The notes under the pieces were generated by a model. The model saw only the letters and a list, made by a program, of their open reading frames with translations. It searched no databases and was not told where the DNA came from. A DNA stretch of 64,000 nt from Hydractinia symbiolongicarpus (Eukaryota; Cnidaria; Hydrozoa; Anthoathecata; Hydractiniidae): assembly GCF_029227915.1 (NCBI RefSeq), contig NC_079885.1:10033001-10097000 (forward strand), written 5' to 3'. Positions 40,301 through 50,989 of this stretch are shown here, in pieces (position 1 is the first letter of the stretch; each line of letters starts with the position of its first letter). The translations under genes and the position numbers were made by a program.

Positions 40301-41075
40301 TAGCACGGAGACAATTAACAACAAACGGAATCAGAAAATTTATGTTCTTTCGGAGTGTTTCCGAAACCATATTTCTCTACGTTGGCGTGTCATTAGCGCA
40401 GCGAAAAGAATTTCGTTCTTGTTATTATTTATATATGGTGGAGTGTCTTCGTTTTCCTCTTAAGTATTGTTGTGGAAATTTTATTATTTGCAGACTACAT
40501 TCCAGGCATTTGAGGAGACCTTAATTCTGCCTACATTTACTTTTTCGCTTTTGAACACTTATCTTTTTAAAAATAAAACAAAAAAAAAGTAAAAATAGTT
40601 ACCAAGATGAGATTCAAACACACATCTACTCCAGTGTCGGTGCTTAGAGAGGCAAAAATTTCCATTCTCGTAGGACACATTTGCGTTTTAATACAAGCTC
40701 ACGAGCTTGTAAAAATAACATTTTTTTAAATAGAGCGATAGTCCACAAGCTTTCTAATTTATCGATACTTTTTCCTTTATTTTCTTTATAAATTTAAGCG
40801 ATGTCGTGTAAGGGGCTTACAATCACGAAACAAAAAATATAAATTTCTGACATGGATTAAATAGAATTTGAAAGGCTGGTGTAACAATCTCACGATTTTC
40901 ACCTAAAGAAACCACATCTAAAAAATTTCAAGGCCTTTGGATTCTTTAAAAATCAACTTTACTTACAATCTGTGACAACACCGTATTTTTCAAAAGCTTG
41001 TTTTAAAGACTCTTCATCCATGCTATATGGCATACCACCAATAAAGATTTTACCTGGAACTGGACCTTGACTCAT
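37362..41075 (-). CDS. RRM protein with glycine-rich, prion-like tail (hnRNP-like)
   Basis: Three coding exons: 40967-41075, 39712-39830 and 37362-38120, in phase, 328 residues. The RRM spans about residues 8-86 with RNP2 KIFIGGMPYS (8-17) and RNP1 KGYGFISF (53-60). From about 97 follows an RGG/GGY-rich stretch, then a Gln/Ser/Tyr/Ala-rich prion-like tail to Gln328. This plan fits hnRNP or cold-inducible RNA-binding proteins, which bind RNA and tend to phase-separate. A donor (ATTAG/GTAAGA) lies 5 bases after the stop, giving a 3-prime UTR intron. The start ATG follows an acceptor (CCATTTAG/AATC). The first intron, downstream of the RRM start, holds no gene I recognise. Confidence 0.85.
38700..39350 (-). 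pseudogene. Decayed P2X7-C-terminal-like (P2RX7A-type) gene in an intron
   Basis: ATG 39350 opens a Ser/Asp-rich N-terminus, then YVGDPEYSKEELKK as in this family, to about 39020. After a break, another frame gives RFIVYSQYSAWVHHFERLG (about 38775-38831), and a shifted frame gives KRIVIPSCFISIIRGENF (about 38712-38765), matching the family end (RF.AY.Q...WVH..LG..VR..IPSCA...IR..FP). The Cys-rich middle is poorly kept. The family occurs in many copies in cnidarian genomes, often as single-exon genes. It lies in the last coding intron of the RRM gene on the same strand. Breaks indicate a pseudogene. Confidence 0.45.
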
Positions 41076-41336
41076 GATTCTAAATGGTATTTAAAAGCTG
41101 CAAGTCACTTTTTTTGAAAGTAGCAGGTAAAAGTATCAAAAATTTAGTACATTTCATAAGTAAATCTCTATTTAAAGTTTAAAAAAATTAATAATAACAC
41201 TATTACCACCCTTTATCTGAGGCTCACTAAGGAAATTATTAAGATTAAAAAATATTGTCACATAGATTTTTTTAATTCTCTGAATACACTTTCTTGACAG
41301 ACCATAACATTTATGTAAAAAAACATTTCAGAAGCA

Positions 41337-41965
41337 CTATTTTTGAGAACAATTTACGAAACAACAATTTAATTCAAAAAGTAACCTGAACTCTCCCTTG
41401 CGATTGCACTCTTGTAAAGAAGATGTGACAGTGCTTGCTTTGTTTTCTTTGGTCGTTTTAATTTTTGCTCTGCAAAAATATTTTGTGTTTATTGGTGGAT
41501 TTGATTTAGTAATTTGCTCCGATACATTTGCAGCTTTTGTAAGAGGAAGAATCAATTTTATTTTCCTCCAAGAATAAAGGGATCCAAAGGTACTTTTAAA
41601 AGTTGGACTTACAAAGATTTCCATGAAAAATTCCCAATGACATATCCACTTTTTGTTAAGTTTAAGTAACCCCAGATATCGCTTGTAAATATTTGTATTT
41701 CTTGTCACTAAATTTTTTTTAATAATGTAGTTAAAGCGCAAAAAAAAGTCAATCAATTTTTCACTAAGAGTTTGTTTGTGCATTGACGTGGGAAGCAACT
41801 GAACTATGTTATGAACATACAATTGCTTTATTTTGTTGTAATATCTTTGTCTTTTTATTACAGACTTATTATCGCACAGGAACTTCTTATTTGCATTTTC
41901 CCAAGGCACATAATTACTGATGTTGTGTGTGTTAAAAATATGTTGTTTTATACGTTGTCAAATGC
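41337..41965 (-). other. Long open frame without ATG, unrecognised
   Basis: An open stretch of about 190-209 codons, Lys-, Asn- and Leu-rich, running from just after a TGA at about 41966 to a TAA near 41337. It has no in-frame ATG near its 5-prime end. Its length in AT-rich DNA is unusual, but composition is what AT-rich noncoding DNA would give. It could be an exon or a decayed transposon gene; no motif supports either. Confidence 0.25.
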
Positions 41966-42382
41966 TAAATACTATCTTAAATTATAAAGGCTGCAACTGC
42001 CCTTAACCCTATTCGTGGTTTGAAGGGGGGTGTTTCACCCCCTCCTCCACCCTCAGTTTAACTTTTTTGATGTGTGGCATATTGAATGTTTAGTAAATTT
42101 TGCAACTTGCATCTCAAATAAGTGTTTTAAAATATAAATCATGTACATTTATTTTTTTCTGTGTAAGACGGGTGTATGAACACCCAAAAGGTTGTCAATA
42201 CATTGTATTTATTTATTTTTTGGTCAATATTTTTTCCTTTCAAAAAAAATTGTTCATAAAAACGTTATACAGATTTCTTATTTTTAACGGGAAGAGAAGG
42301 TCAAAGATTGCCAAGATCCTGGTTAAGCAAAAAAAAATATGTATATTTGTCAGGACTCGCATGAAGTTTTTTAAAAAAGTGA

Positions 42383-43670
42383 ATACCTTATTACACGAAA
42401 TTAACGCTGTGTGGTTAACACGGTTAAAAAAAACAGGTCATTAATTAACGCGATTGCTTGAGAAGACCTAGTTTAAGTGTGTGGAAATTAACGCGGTTAG
42501 AGACAAGTTTTGACAATTTTCATGTGACTAAACATTTTTTATTCAACAACAATTCAATGTAAAAGTTAGTAGAAATGTCTACTTCATAGCATCGAATGGG
42601 ATCAAATGAATATAATTTGTATCCACTTCCCGAGTATTTTCAACGGCAGCGGTAATACCAGCACTTTGCCAACCATTTTCTATAATACTAACTCCTTTCT
42701 TTGATATGAGGAACTTGTACGCCTCGACCATCACTTTGGCACGATACGGTTTCAACATAGACAACTTCAAATCTACTTTGATTGAAGTTATGGCAGATAC
42801 ACATTTTGAATTTTTTACTGCACTCAGAGGTTTTCATGTTTACTGCAACACTGTTAATTGGGAGCCGTATGTTGGGCAAAAAATATCTTTTAAGCGTGAA
42901 CACAATAATGAGTACAAGTTTGCAGTGGCTGGACAAGCGCTCTTGAGAGGTCGATTAGGAGATATAATTGTTAGAAATATTCCTAGAGAACTTTCCCGTT
43001 ATACTTGGTATGCTTTGGCAGGAGGAGCGAAATTCAAAGCTTTTGTTAATGATGCAAAACAGAGGCCATCCCCATACTTTAGGGTGGGCTTGAAATACAA
43101 ATCAAAATGGAAGTAAGATGGCTGAACAAACAAAAACTTTCGAATTACACAGCAAAAGTTGCAGAAGTTTAATATCCAATGTATTTGGATTATGTCGACA
43201 GCTCCAAAGCTATCTTGGAAGAACTTGTTGGCCATGAAATCGCATATTCAGATAACAATGAGGAAGTGGAAAGTGACAATGAAGAAAGCAATTGCGAAGA
43301 AGCTGCTGAAAACTGTAGTGACGATGAATGTATGATTACTCATTAGTTATGATTAGTATTTCTTTTCGTTGTAAATTTATTAAAATCTAGTATCCATCTT
43401 GTTCTTTTCAGGATAACATACCTCTGCGAGAAATAGCCTTGAAATTTAATCGATGCGCGAAAATGATAATGTATGTGTACACTAGGCAGTTTTGAATTTT
43501 TTTTCGTTTTTTTTTTAGATTACAAATTAAGGGTGGTTTAATTAACACGGACCAGAAATTAAGGGCAGTTTAATTAACACAGACCAGAAATTAAGGGCGG
43601 TTTTTATTAACGCGGTTGGAAGTCAACCGCGTTAATAACCACACAGCGTTAATTTCGTGTAATAAGGTAT
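42383..43670. mobile_element. Inverted-repeat DNA element carrying a HIRAN-domain gene
   Basis: 35-bp inverted ends (42383-42417 and 43636-43670) start ATACCTTATTACACG and match exactly. If the element proper starts at CCTTATT, the flanks are TA on each side, as in Tc1/mariner-like or MITE insertions. Subterminal ATTAACGCGGTT motifs repeat in both orientations, and three tandem 30-base units (GACCAGAAATTAAGGGC) lie at 43530-43612. The central gene is on the plus strand. No transposase is visible. Confidence 0.75.
42706..43346 (+). CDS. HIRAN-domain-like protein inside the inverted-repeat element
   Basis: From ATG 42706, 136 residues to TAA 43114-43116: an N-terminal part of about 40 residues, then FHVYCNTVNWEPYVGQKISF, KREHNNEYKFAVAG, RLGDIIVRNIPRELSRYTWY and KFKAFVNDAKQRPS. 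This order (HVY...W.P..G..L...RE.GN.YD..AVAV....VGH.PRE.S) is that of HIRAN-like domains often found in cnidarian repeat proteins. HIRAN domains bind DNA 3-prime ends in HLTF. After the stop another frame continues with an acidic tail (SSKAILEELVGHEIAYSDNN, ending CSDDECMITH at 43346), probably a frameshifted C-terminus. Confidence 0.55.
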
Positions 43671-43823
43671 ATCATTCAGGTGAGTTTACTTATAAAAGCA
43701 CTTTGGGATCCCTTTTAACAGCATTTCTGATACTTTACATTAACAATTGAGAAAGACTACTTAATTAGCCCAAAAATTTTGTAATTTATTGTGTTGTCAA
43801 TAGCACTGCAAATCAATGTCTGA

Positions 43824-44557
43824 AATACACCTCTTCACAGTGTCGTTTGGTCATGTGCAAACTCACGTTGCTATAGTATCCAAATTAAATATGGCTACCT
43901 ATGGTAGGTAAACAAAGCTAGCCACAGTCTAAAGTACTGAATAAGTTAGTAGATTTGATGCGATTTTACTTGTAAATACCATGTCAATTAATCGCTCTTC
44001 ATTAGGCTCCTGTTCTACCATTTATGTCAAAGTTTGTTTTTATTATACACCTTAATGCTCAATGTTGGCGATGCTTATTATCTCCTTGAGAATTAATTGG
44101 TTTTCAGCATTAATTTACCAATTCTCTGTATTGGCTCATATTGTGGGCGATAACTAGTTCTCAGTGCATGTTCCACAAAATAAAATTCTCTGGGAAGTAA
44201 GTACTAGGCTTATCGAATCTACCAATCAGATGTTTTCTACTAGAAAGGGGGGGGGGGGGGGGGGCAAAAGTGAAAGCAAAACACTCTGCATGGTAACATT
44301 TCCTGAGCACATGTTTTAAAAAAAATGTGAATGAGAATATTAGCTCTGATCATTTCATTTGTGGTCTGTAAACTCCTTAAAAAACTTTTAAGACAATTGA
44401 CAACTATTTTGTTCTTTCAAAAGCTACTGACTGCTACCGCCTTTTGAAACGAAAAGTTTACCAACCACAGCTTTTTGATCACATGATATAATGAGCGATG
44501 ATTGATATTTTACGGAAATGAATAGCGCGGAATATCGACACTGTGAAGAGGTGTATT
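43824..44557. mobile_element. Non-autonomous inverted-repeat element, 734 bp
   Basis: 22-bp perfect inverted ends at 43824-43845 and 44536-44557 (core CACCTCTTCACAGTGTCG). No coding frame. A G18 run (44247-44264) lies inside, a possible G-quadruplex or polymerase-slippage site. A target duplication is not obvious. Confidence 0.7.
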
Positions 44558-44584
44558 ATACTGTTTATAATATAAGACAGACCT

Positions 44585-44935
44585 AGATAGATAGATGTGC
44601 ATATTTTACATGGCTAGCCTCACAAATATCGAGGGATATACCCTGTCTATTATTTCCAGGAGGGGCCATGGCTTAGATGGAGAGTCCTAGAGTATTTAAT
44701 GCTCATTTTGAGCTACGCAGACCCAATTAGGACCCGCGCTCTACTAGACAACTCCCGGCAACATCCAACGGCCCACATAGTGTGCCATCTCCCCAATTTC
44801 CCTCACATGGCTTGGGTTAACCCGGGGCTATGGTAACATTCACTCGCCCATGTTGAATCGCCGTCAAGAGGAATCGAACCCCGGTCGCCCGCACAGAGTA
44901 CGAGAGCTATAACCACTAATCTACGGCGCCACTAT
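44585..44935 (-). mobile_element. tRNA-derived SINE with (ATCT)n tail
   Basis: On the minus strand the 5-prime end near 44935 reads GGCGCCGTAGATTAGTGG, an A box (TAGATTAGTGG), then a perfect B box GGTTCGATTCC (about 44869-44879) at tRNA distance. A body of about 250 bases follows, with AAGCCATGGCCCCTCCTGG near 44655-44675, ending GGCTAGCCATGTAAAATATG and CATCTATCTATCTAGG. The tail repeat is the same as that of the LINE at 19050-19910. Confidence 0.8.
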
Positions 44936-44999
44936 TATTAATTTGGCATGATCTTGAAAGGGGTCTAGAGCTAATATTGGTGGGGATCTTTTATTTCTA

Positions 45000-46200
45000 C
45001 AACTAACCTATATAAGGGGGGAGGGGGCACAAATAAAAGTGGGTCTAGTATTTAAGGGGAGAAGGGAGATCTCTTAATAGAAGAAATATGGCACTTAACC
45101 AGGCTGGAAGCTTGCTGAAAATAGGTCTTTCTCACCTGATTTCTTCTGTATGGAGATCAACCTTCTAATTCATATGTATTTATTTAAAGTCTGGAAGGTA
45201 CCTTTTCACGAAGAAATGACTGCAAAAGACCCAGTTCCAGCACATTTACTTCATTCATTTGAAAAAAGTAACACGCAACAGAAAGTCCATAAATGTGCTG
45301 TTAACGGATATGGAAATTATATGTCAATGGTCTTTCAATTTCGTATCGTTTTTTAACCTTGCCTAATAGCCTATGAAGGAAAAAAGAATCCTGTCCAACC
45401 GACTTTACAAACCGTACATTAAAGTTCACGAACCACCACCACGCGAGTGAAGAGAATGGAAGAAGAAAGAACAAGTTGAGGACTTCGGGCCCAGTATTCG
45501 CTCTCTGAACAAAGTGCTAAAAGTGCAAAAAAAAACGAGTAATATTTTGGTTTTAAACTCTGCTTAGGATTTAAAAAAATCTGGGCATAAATCAGTTAAG
45601 GAAAGCAAATGAAAAAAAAGTATTAAATAAATTAAAAAAGCAGGTTTAAATAAACTTCACTTACCTTGCCTTGCCACAATCAAAAACTTTATATGCGATA
45701 CGGCGCCCTATTTATGAACCTTCTGCCGTTCGGTTACCGGTGTGATTACACTGCCAGACAAACCAACAAACAAATGAAACGATTAAAGGATGCCTGATTC
45801 TGCGTTATGTTTTTGGGATGTTTTTTGTAGCTGTAGCTATGTTTTGCATAAATCTCTTAAGGTTGACAGCTGATTACTAAGCAATTGAACAAATTAGGGA
45901 TGCTGCACAAATCGGTTTTTTCCAAGACACTAGCTAGCCCTTTTAACGTTAAGGAGGGTTGATATATTAGATATCAACGACGTAAAAATTGAAGAAAAAA
46001 CTGTTAAAACTGGTGATAAACAAACATGAACACAGAAATGTCTTCATCCATACTATAAATGCATTTCAGCGTGACATTATTTGTTTACTTTTCAAAGCTT
46101 CTGCGCAAGAAACAAAAATGCTAGGATTTGGATGGTGAAACGAGGTCTTTACCTCTGGTTTTCTTCTCACAGACAGATCGTTTGAGGTTTTACTAGAGCG
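45000..46200. other. Gene-poor stretch with a possible 5-prime UTR exon
   Basis: On the minus strand, GGCAAGGCAAG/GTAAGTG places a strong splice donor at about 45664, after a sequence free of coding signs (45665-45770). It could be the noncoding first exon of the RRM gene, whose start codon at 41075 is preceded by an acceptor; the intron would then hold the HIRAN element, the 734-bp element and the SINE. Otherwise nothing recognised. Confidence 0.3.
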
Positions 46201-46204
46201 GAAA

Positions 46205-46770
46205 CAGTCAGGGAAATCCTCTTAATTAAGCTGTATAGCTAGCTTAATTTGGAGATCTCCTAAATAAGCTGTATTCTTCAGCTTAATTAGGTGACCATCT
46301 AAATTAGGAGGTAGAAAAAGTTTTTTTCCGATTTCTTGAAAAATGTAAATTTTAGCAGCTCCTTCATCATCAGTTTGACCACTACATTATGAAAAAAGAA
46401 TGGTATTTCCAGCACCCTGGTTCGAACAATATGAAATAGAAACAATGGTTTATTGTAGAAATAGTCTATTTAAGCTGTACTGCATCCTAGTTTGGATATC
46501 ACATCACATGATACAGCCTATTTAAGCAGCCATTTTTAAAACTTTAAATGCAGCGAATCTCCAGGGTGCTCCAAAATGTATTGTAGATGTTTATTAATAA
46601 AACAATAACCCATTACCCTGGGCTATACCGCAAAATATTGCCCAAGGTCTAAGTGCCGACTGAGCTTGCAAGGTTGATGCAATGACTAAGGGTGATAATT
46701 TCGGTACAGCCCAGGGTAATCAGTTATTGTTGTATTTGGTAACTGTCCAAGTTAGATAAAAATAAAAAAA
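46205..46770 (+). mobile_element. Second copy of the CAGTCAGGG element, 3-prime end lost
   Basis: Starts CAGTCAGGGAAATCCTC at 46205 and shares the TTAAGCTGTA motifs, AGGAGGTAGAAAAAG and CTATTTAAGCTGTACTGCATCC segments with the element at 16794-17475. Similarity is clear to about 46595, where a 131-bp MITE is inserted, and perhaps to about 46770. The far inverted end is missing. Confidence 0.7.
46601..46731. mobile_element. 131-bp MITE nested in the CAGTCAGGG element
   Basis: The ends AACAATAACCCATTACCCTG (46601-46620) and CAGGGTAATCAGTTATTGTT (46712-46731) are inverted repeats with two mismatches; the arms reach 24 bases. No coding sequence. Confidence 0.75.
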
Positions 46771-47170
46771 TAAGAATTTCAGTTTAATGTTCTTATAATA
46801 ACATAATCCACTAGCGTTACTTTTGTTAACATGTAATGTCAAAATTCGAAACAGTCCTGTCTAAAAAGAAAACATTTTATGCAGAATTCAAAAGTCCCTA
46901 TATATAGAATAATTTTTTTAAACAAAACATTACAATGTTTGACGCTTACAGAAGAATGTGAATGTTAGTTCAACAAATATTGAAGTAAATTTTTTAACTA
47001 GCAATGCTTGCTATTCAAGAATAACAGAGCTTAAAGAGTTTTATATTGACCAAGTAACAAAAAGCTAAAGAAACAAGTTTAAAAATAAGAGGGACGTATT
47101 TGTTATAATTTTGCCATCCTGCATTTAGTATTTTTGATAAAACTGGGTATTAGATTCCAAGCATTACTAA

Positions 47171-49740
47171 CTTTTTTGACATTATTTCCTCTTTTTCCTT
47201 CTTACCTCATATCATTCTTCCAACTCGTATTACATCATTCTCCCAAACTATAATTGACAACATTTTCTGTTCATCATCAGAAACCAACACTATATCTGGT
47301 AATATCAACACCTCTATATCTGATCACTTTGCGCAATTTCTTGTACTAAATCAGAGTGACTGACTTGTAAATAATCCTACTCCTATTTGCAGCCGTGATT
47401 GGAGGAACTTTAATGAATGTGCTTTTCATGATGATCTTAATAAGGTTAATTGGAATGTGTTAAAAATACCTAGTCAAAATGTTAATGCCACATTTGATAA
47501 TTTTTTCCAAGCAATTGAAGAACTACTAGATCTTCATGCGCCATTTAAACAATCCCCAAGTAAAAAGAACAGCGAAATGTCCAATTCTCCATGGATGACC
47601 TGTGGTATCATCTGCTCAATCGAGGTTAGAAATCGTCTATATAGATCTTTTTTGCATTGTAGAAATCCTATTCAGAAAGCTATACATAAAGAGAACTATA
47701 AAAGGTATCATAGGATTGTTTCTCTTTGCTGGCAAAGTAAGCATAATTTTTATAGGAAATACTTTAATTATAATCTCAATAATATATCCAATGTAAAAAC
47801 AAAATAATAACTTTGTTCCCACCTTCCTGAACATCAATGGTTCTGTTCCTTCTAATCCTGGTCAAATTTCAAATGAATTCAATAATTTTTTCTCTTCCAT
47901 TGCTGATAAAATCCGTTCTAAAATACCCTTTGCCAGCAAACATATTTCTAGCTTTCTTGGCAACCCCATTTGCAGTTTAATTTTCATTAGTTATGTTTCC
48001 CCATAAGAAGTTGTTGATTGTATTAATTCTCTTGACTCAAAAAAAGGCACTGGTCCATATAGCATTCCTCCCAGAATTTTATCTTCTATAAATAACGTTA
48101 TATCTTCCCCACTATCAGAGCTTACAAATTTATGTTTCTCAACCAGTAAATACCCCTTAATCTTAAAAATGCCAAAGTCATTCCTGTTTTTAAATATAAA
48201 GGCTTAAAAATGGATTGCACCAATTATCATCCTATCAGTCTTCTCTCTAATATTGACAAAATATTTGAGAAGCTTTTGTATAAACGTGTTTATAGTTTTC
48301 TTGAAAAGTTTAAGGTTTTGTATAGTCATCAATTTGATTTTCGAAAAAATTATTCTACTTCTCACACCCTTATGAACATCTCCCAAATAATTCTTGATGC
48401 AATAGATAAAGTACATTATGCTTGTGGTATCTTTATTGACCTGCAGAAGGCCTTTGATACTGTTGATCACAATATTTTACTCAAAAAGCTATCTCATTAT
48501 GGTATTCGTGGCAAAGCTCTCTTTCTTAAGTCTTATCTTTCTGGGCGTCAACAATTTGTTTTTGTTAACAACACCACATCAGAAAAATTACCTGTGAATC
48601 ATGGAGTGCCTCAGTACTAGGTCCCCCTCTCTTTTTTATATATATTAATGACCTTCACTCTTCAATTAAGTTCTTAGAAGTGCATCATTTTGCAGATGAT
48701 ACAAATCTTCTTCACACAAATAGTTCTGCTAGAAGTCTAACAAAAAGGTAAATTTTGACCTAAAATTCCTTTGGCAATGGCTTAATGCCAATATGATATC
48801 TCTCAATGCTAGTAAAACTGAATACATCATCTTCAAACACAATCAACAAGCCTCTAAATCATCCTGTAAAACTTAAAATTGGTGGGAAAAGAGTTTTTCA
48901 CAGTGAACACATTAAGCATCCCGGTGTATTGTTAGACTCTAATCTTAGCTGGAACTCTCAAATTAATAAAGTTGCAGTCAAGCTTAAATGTGCCAATGGA
49001 GCAATAGCCAAAATTAGACACTTTGTACCACGTGATGTCCTTGTCTTAGTCTATTATGCTATTTTTCATTCTCATCTGTTATATTGTTCTCAAATCTGGG
49101 GTCAACCAAGTGCTTCTGTTAAAAGGATTTATACACTTCAAAACTGGGCTATTCGTCTAATGTCTTTAGTCAATAGATACACATCTGCTACCATTCTCTA
49201 TGGAAATCTTGGTATACTTAAATTTTCTGATACTGTACATATGAATAATGTTCTCCTCCTACATCAAATGTATTATAAAACACTTCCTGATCCTATTTGT
49301 TCAACATATGCTATTGACTTCACCCACCCCTGCACCACTCGAGCACAATACAATGGTCTTTTGAAAGTTATCTACTCACTTACCAATCAATTTAGTACTA
49401 AATCAATTCGCCATCAATCTATTATTTCATGGAACACCCTCCAAACTCATATGCCTTTTATTAAATTCTTTGATGCCTCATTTATTATGCTCAAAGAGAG
49501 CCTCCAAAAACATATTCTTGCAACCTACTATATATAGTTACATGGTTTGTACCACACTCTACATGGTTCTAGATTTTTTTTTTGTCTTTGTAACCTAGCG
49601 TTTCCCTAGGCCTGTCCCTGATTGTTCTTGTCCACGGTGACTATCATAACCCTAGCTTCTAGCTTTTTGGTAGCCGCCCCCAACATACTCAGATATAGTT
49701 AACATATAGTATATGTATACTAGTATAAATAAAAATGAAT
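47171..49740 (+). mobile_element. L2/CR1-type LINE, 5-prime truncated, several breaks
   Basis: The end of the AP endonuclease (ITSFSQTIIDNIFCSSSETN then SDHF, 47230-47335), linker frames (47457-47807), then reverse transcriptase: YHPISLLSNIDKIFEKLLY, FIDLQKAFDTVDHNILLKK, NHGVPQ (48210-48620), a shifted stretch with the catalytic HHFADDTN (about 48683-48706), and an open C-terminal frame (48806-49537) with LVLVYYAIFHSHLLYCSQIW and IISWNTLQTH. Several stops and frameshifts. It is the same family as 19050-19910; the spacing of FADD and C-terminus is normal. The end near 49740 has no clear tandem tail. Confidence 0.85.
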
Positions 49741-50985
49741 TAGTGTTCTAGGCTTTATATATTTACTGGATACTCGTAACTTAGATTGTTGGTAAAAATA
49801 TATTATTATCTTTCTCTCTCTCTCTTTAGTGTAAGAGACTATTTATTTACAAAAAAAATTATTTTACAATAATAAATCCTCTGTCCTTCAACTTCTTTGA
49901 CACTCTTGTTGATTTATTTTAGTAACCATATTATTTTCCAAAAAATTACGACGCAATGAGTATGGATGAGTTATGCTTATAAAGCACATGTAGCTAGCTC
50001 TCTTCTCATTACAGTTTCGTTTCTTGCTTGTGCTTAATAATGGTTTGTTGCCTTGATGTGCCATAAATATTTAGGAACAGTCATTACCCATTGAAAAATA
50101 CACAATACTAATAAAATACTTTTTTGTCACATACAGGAAATTTTTGCATGTTGGAACCCCCAAACATCTGTTTATTGGCATGTTTTTATCTAAACAAAAA
50201 AACTATAGATTTTTGCATTTATACTTCATTTAATTTTTTTGTGTGTATAGAATAGATTTTACGAGAGATTAGGCAGCAAGATGATATGAAAATTCTTTTA
50301 TGTAAATCAACTTTTCATAGATATGAAATTGTGTTAATAATTTATGTATGTCTTTTTTGTGTACAGATATGTTTATGAAATATGTTGGCTGTATAAAAAA
50401 GCTTATATATTTTCTTATGACTAATTTTCTTGAAAATGTCAATTTTATAAGTAGTATGAATTTTTTATGTTTTCACATTTTTGAATAACTAAAAAACTTC
50501 TCTCATTCACACATCAATTTACGGTATGCATATTTTCTCTTAATTATTTTTTTACAATCTACATTATGGTGCAATACCCATGGTTTAATATAAGATTATG
50601 ATGTTTAATGGTGAGAAAAAATAATTAAAAGGACTTTGGAAATATCATTTAGTTTCATAAAATGTAATTGTCAGCTGTGGCCATAACAAAAACAAAACAA
50701 ACAAGATGTGAATGATATAAACTTTTTCTTTAGGTGGAGATGTGTGATAACATGCCACACATGCCAATAATTTAAAAATACTATTAATATTATTATGGCA
50801 GCACACCTGAAAGCACTTCTAATTACTTCTGTAATTAAAGTGTGATTTGTTACACCTTTCTGTCTCCTAAAAAAAGGTTGTGTATGTATATATTTGAGTT
50901 TGAAAATGACTTAACTTTTGTTTTCTGTTCGTAATAACTGTTTATATTTCTCATATTTTAAGGATGTATATAAATGTTTATATAT
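49741..50985. other. AT-rich gap, no gene seen
   Basis: A short TCTTTCTCTCTCTCTCTTTAG run near 49810 is the only distinct feature. No repeat family or frame recognised. Confidence 0.4.
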
Positions 50986-50989
50986 ATTT

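Noticed and set aside
41337-41909. 190-codon frame as a protein gene
   Set aside because: The start would be GTG, no ATG is available, and composition is what AT-rich DNA gives; listed only as an open frame.
44869-44930. Functional tRNA gene on the minus strand
   Set aside because: The perfect B box is followed by a long conserved body and an (ATCT)n tail, so it is the head of a SINE.
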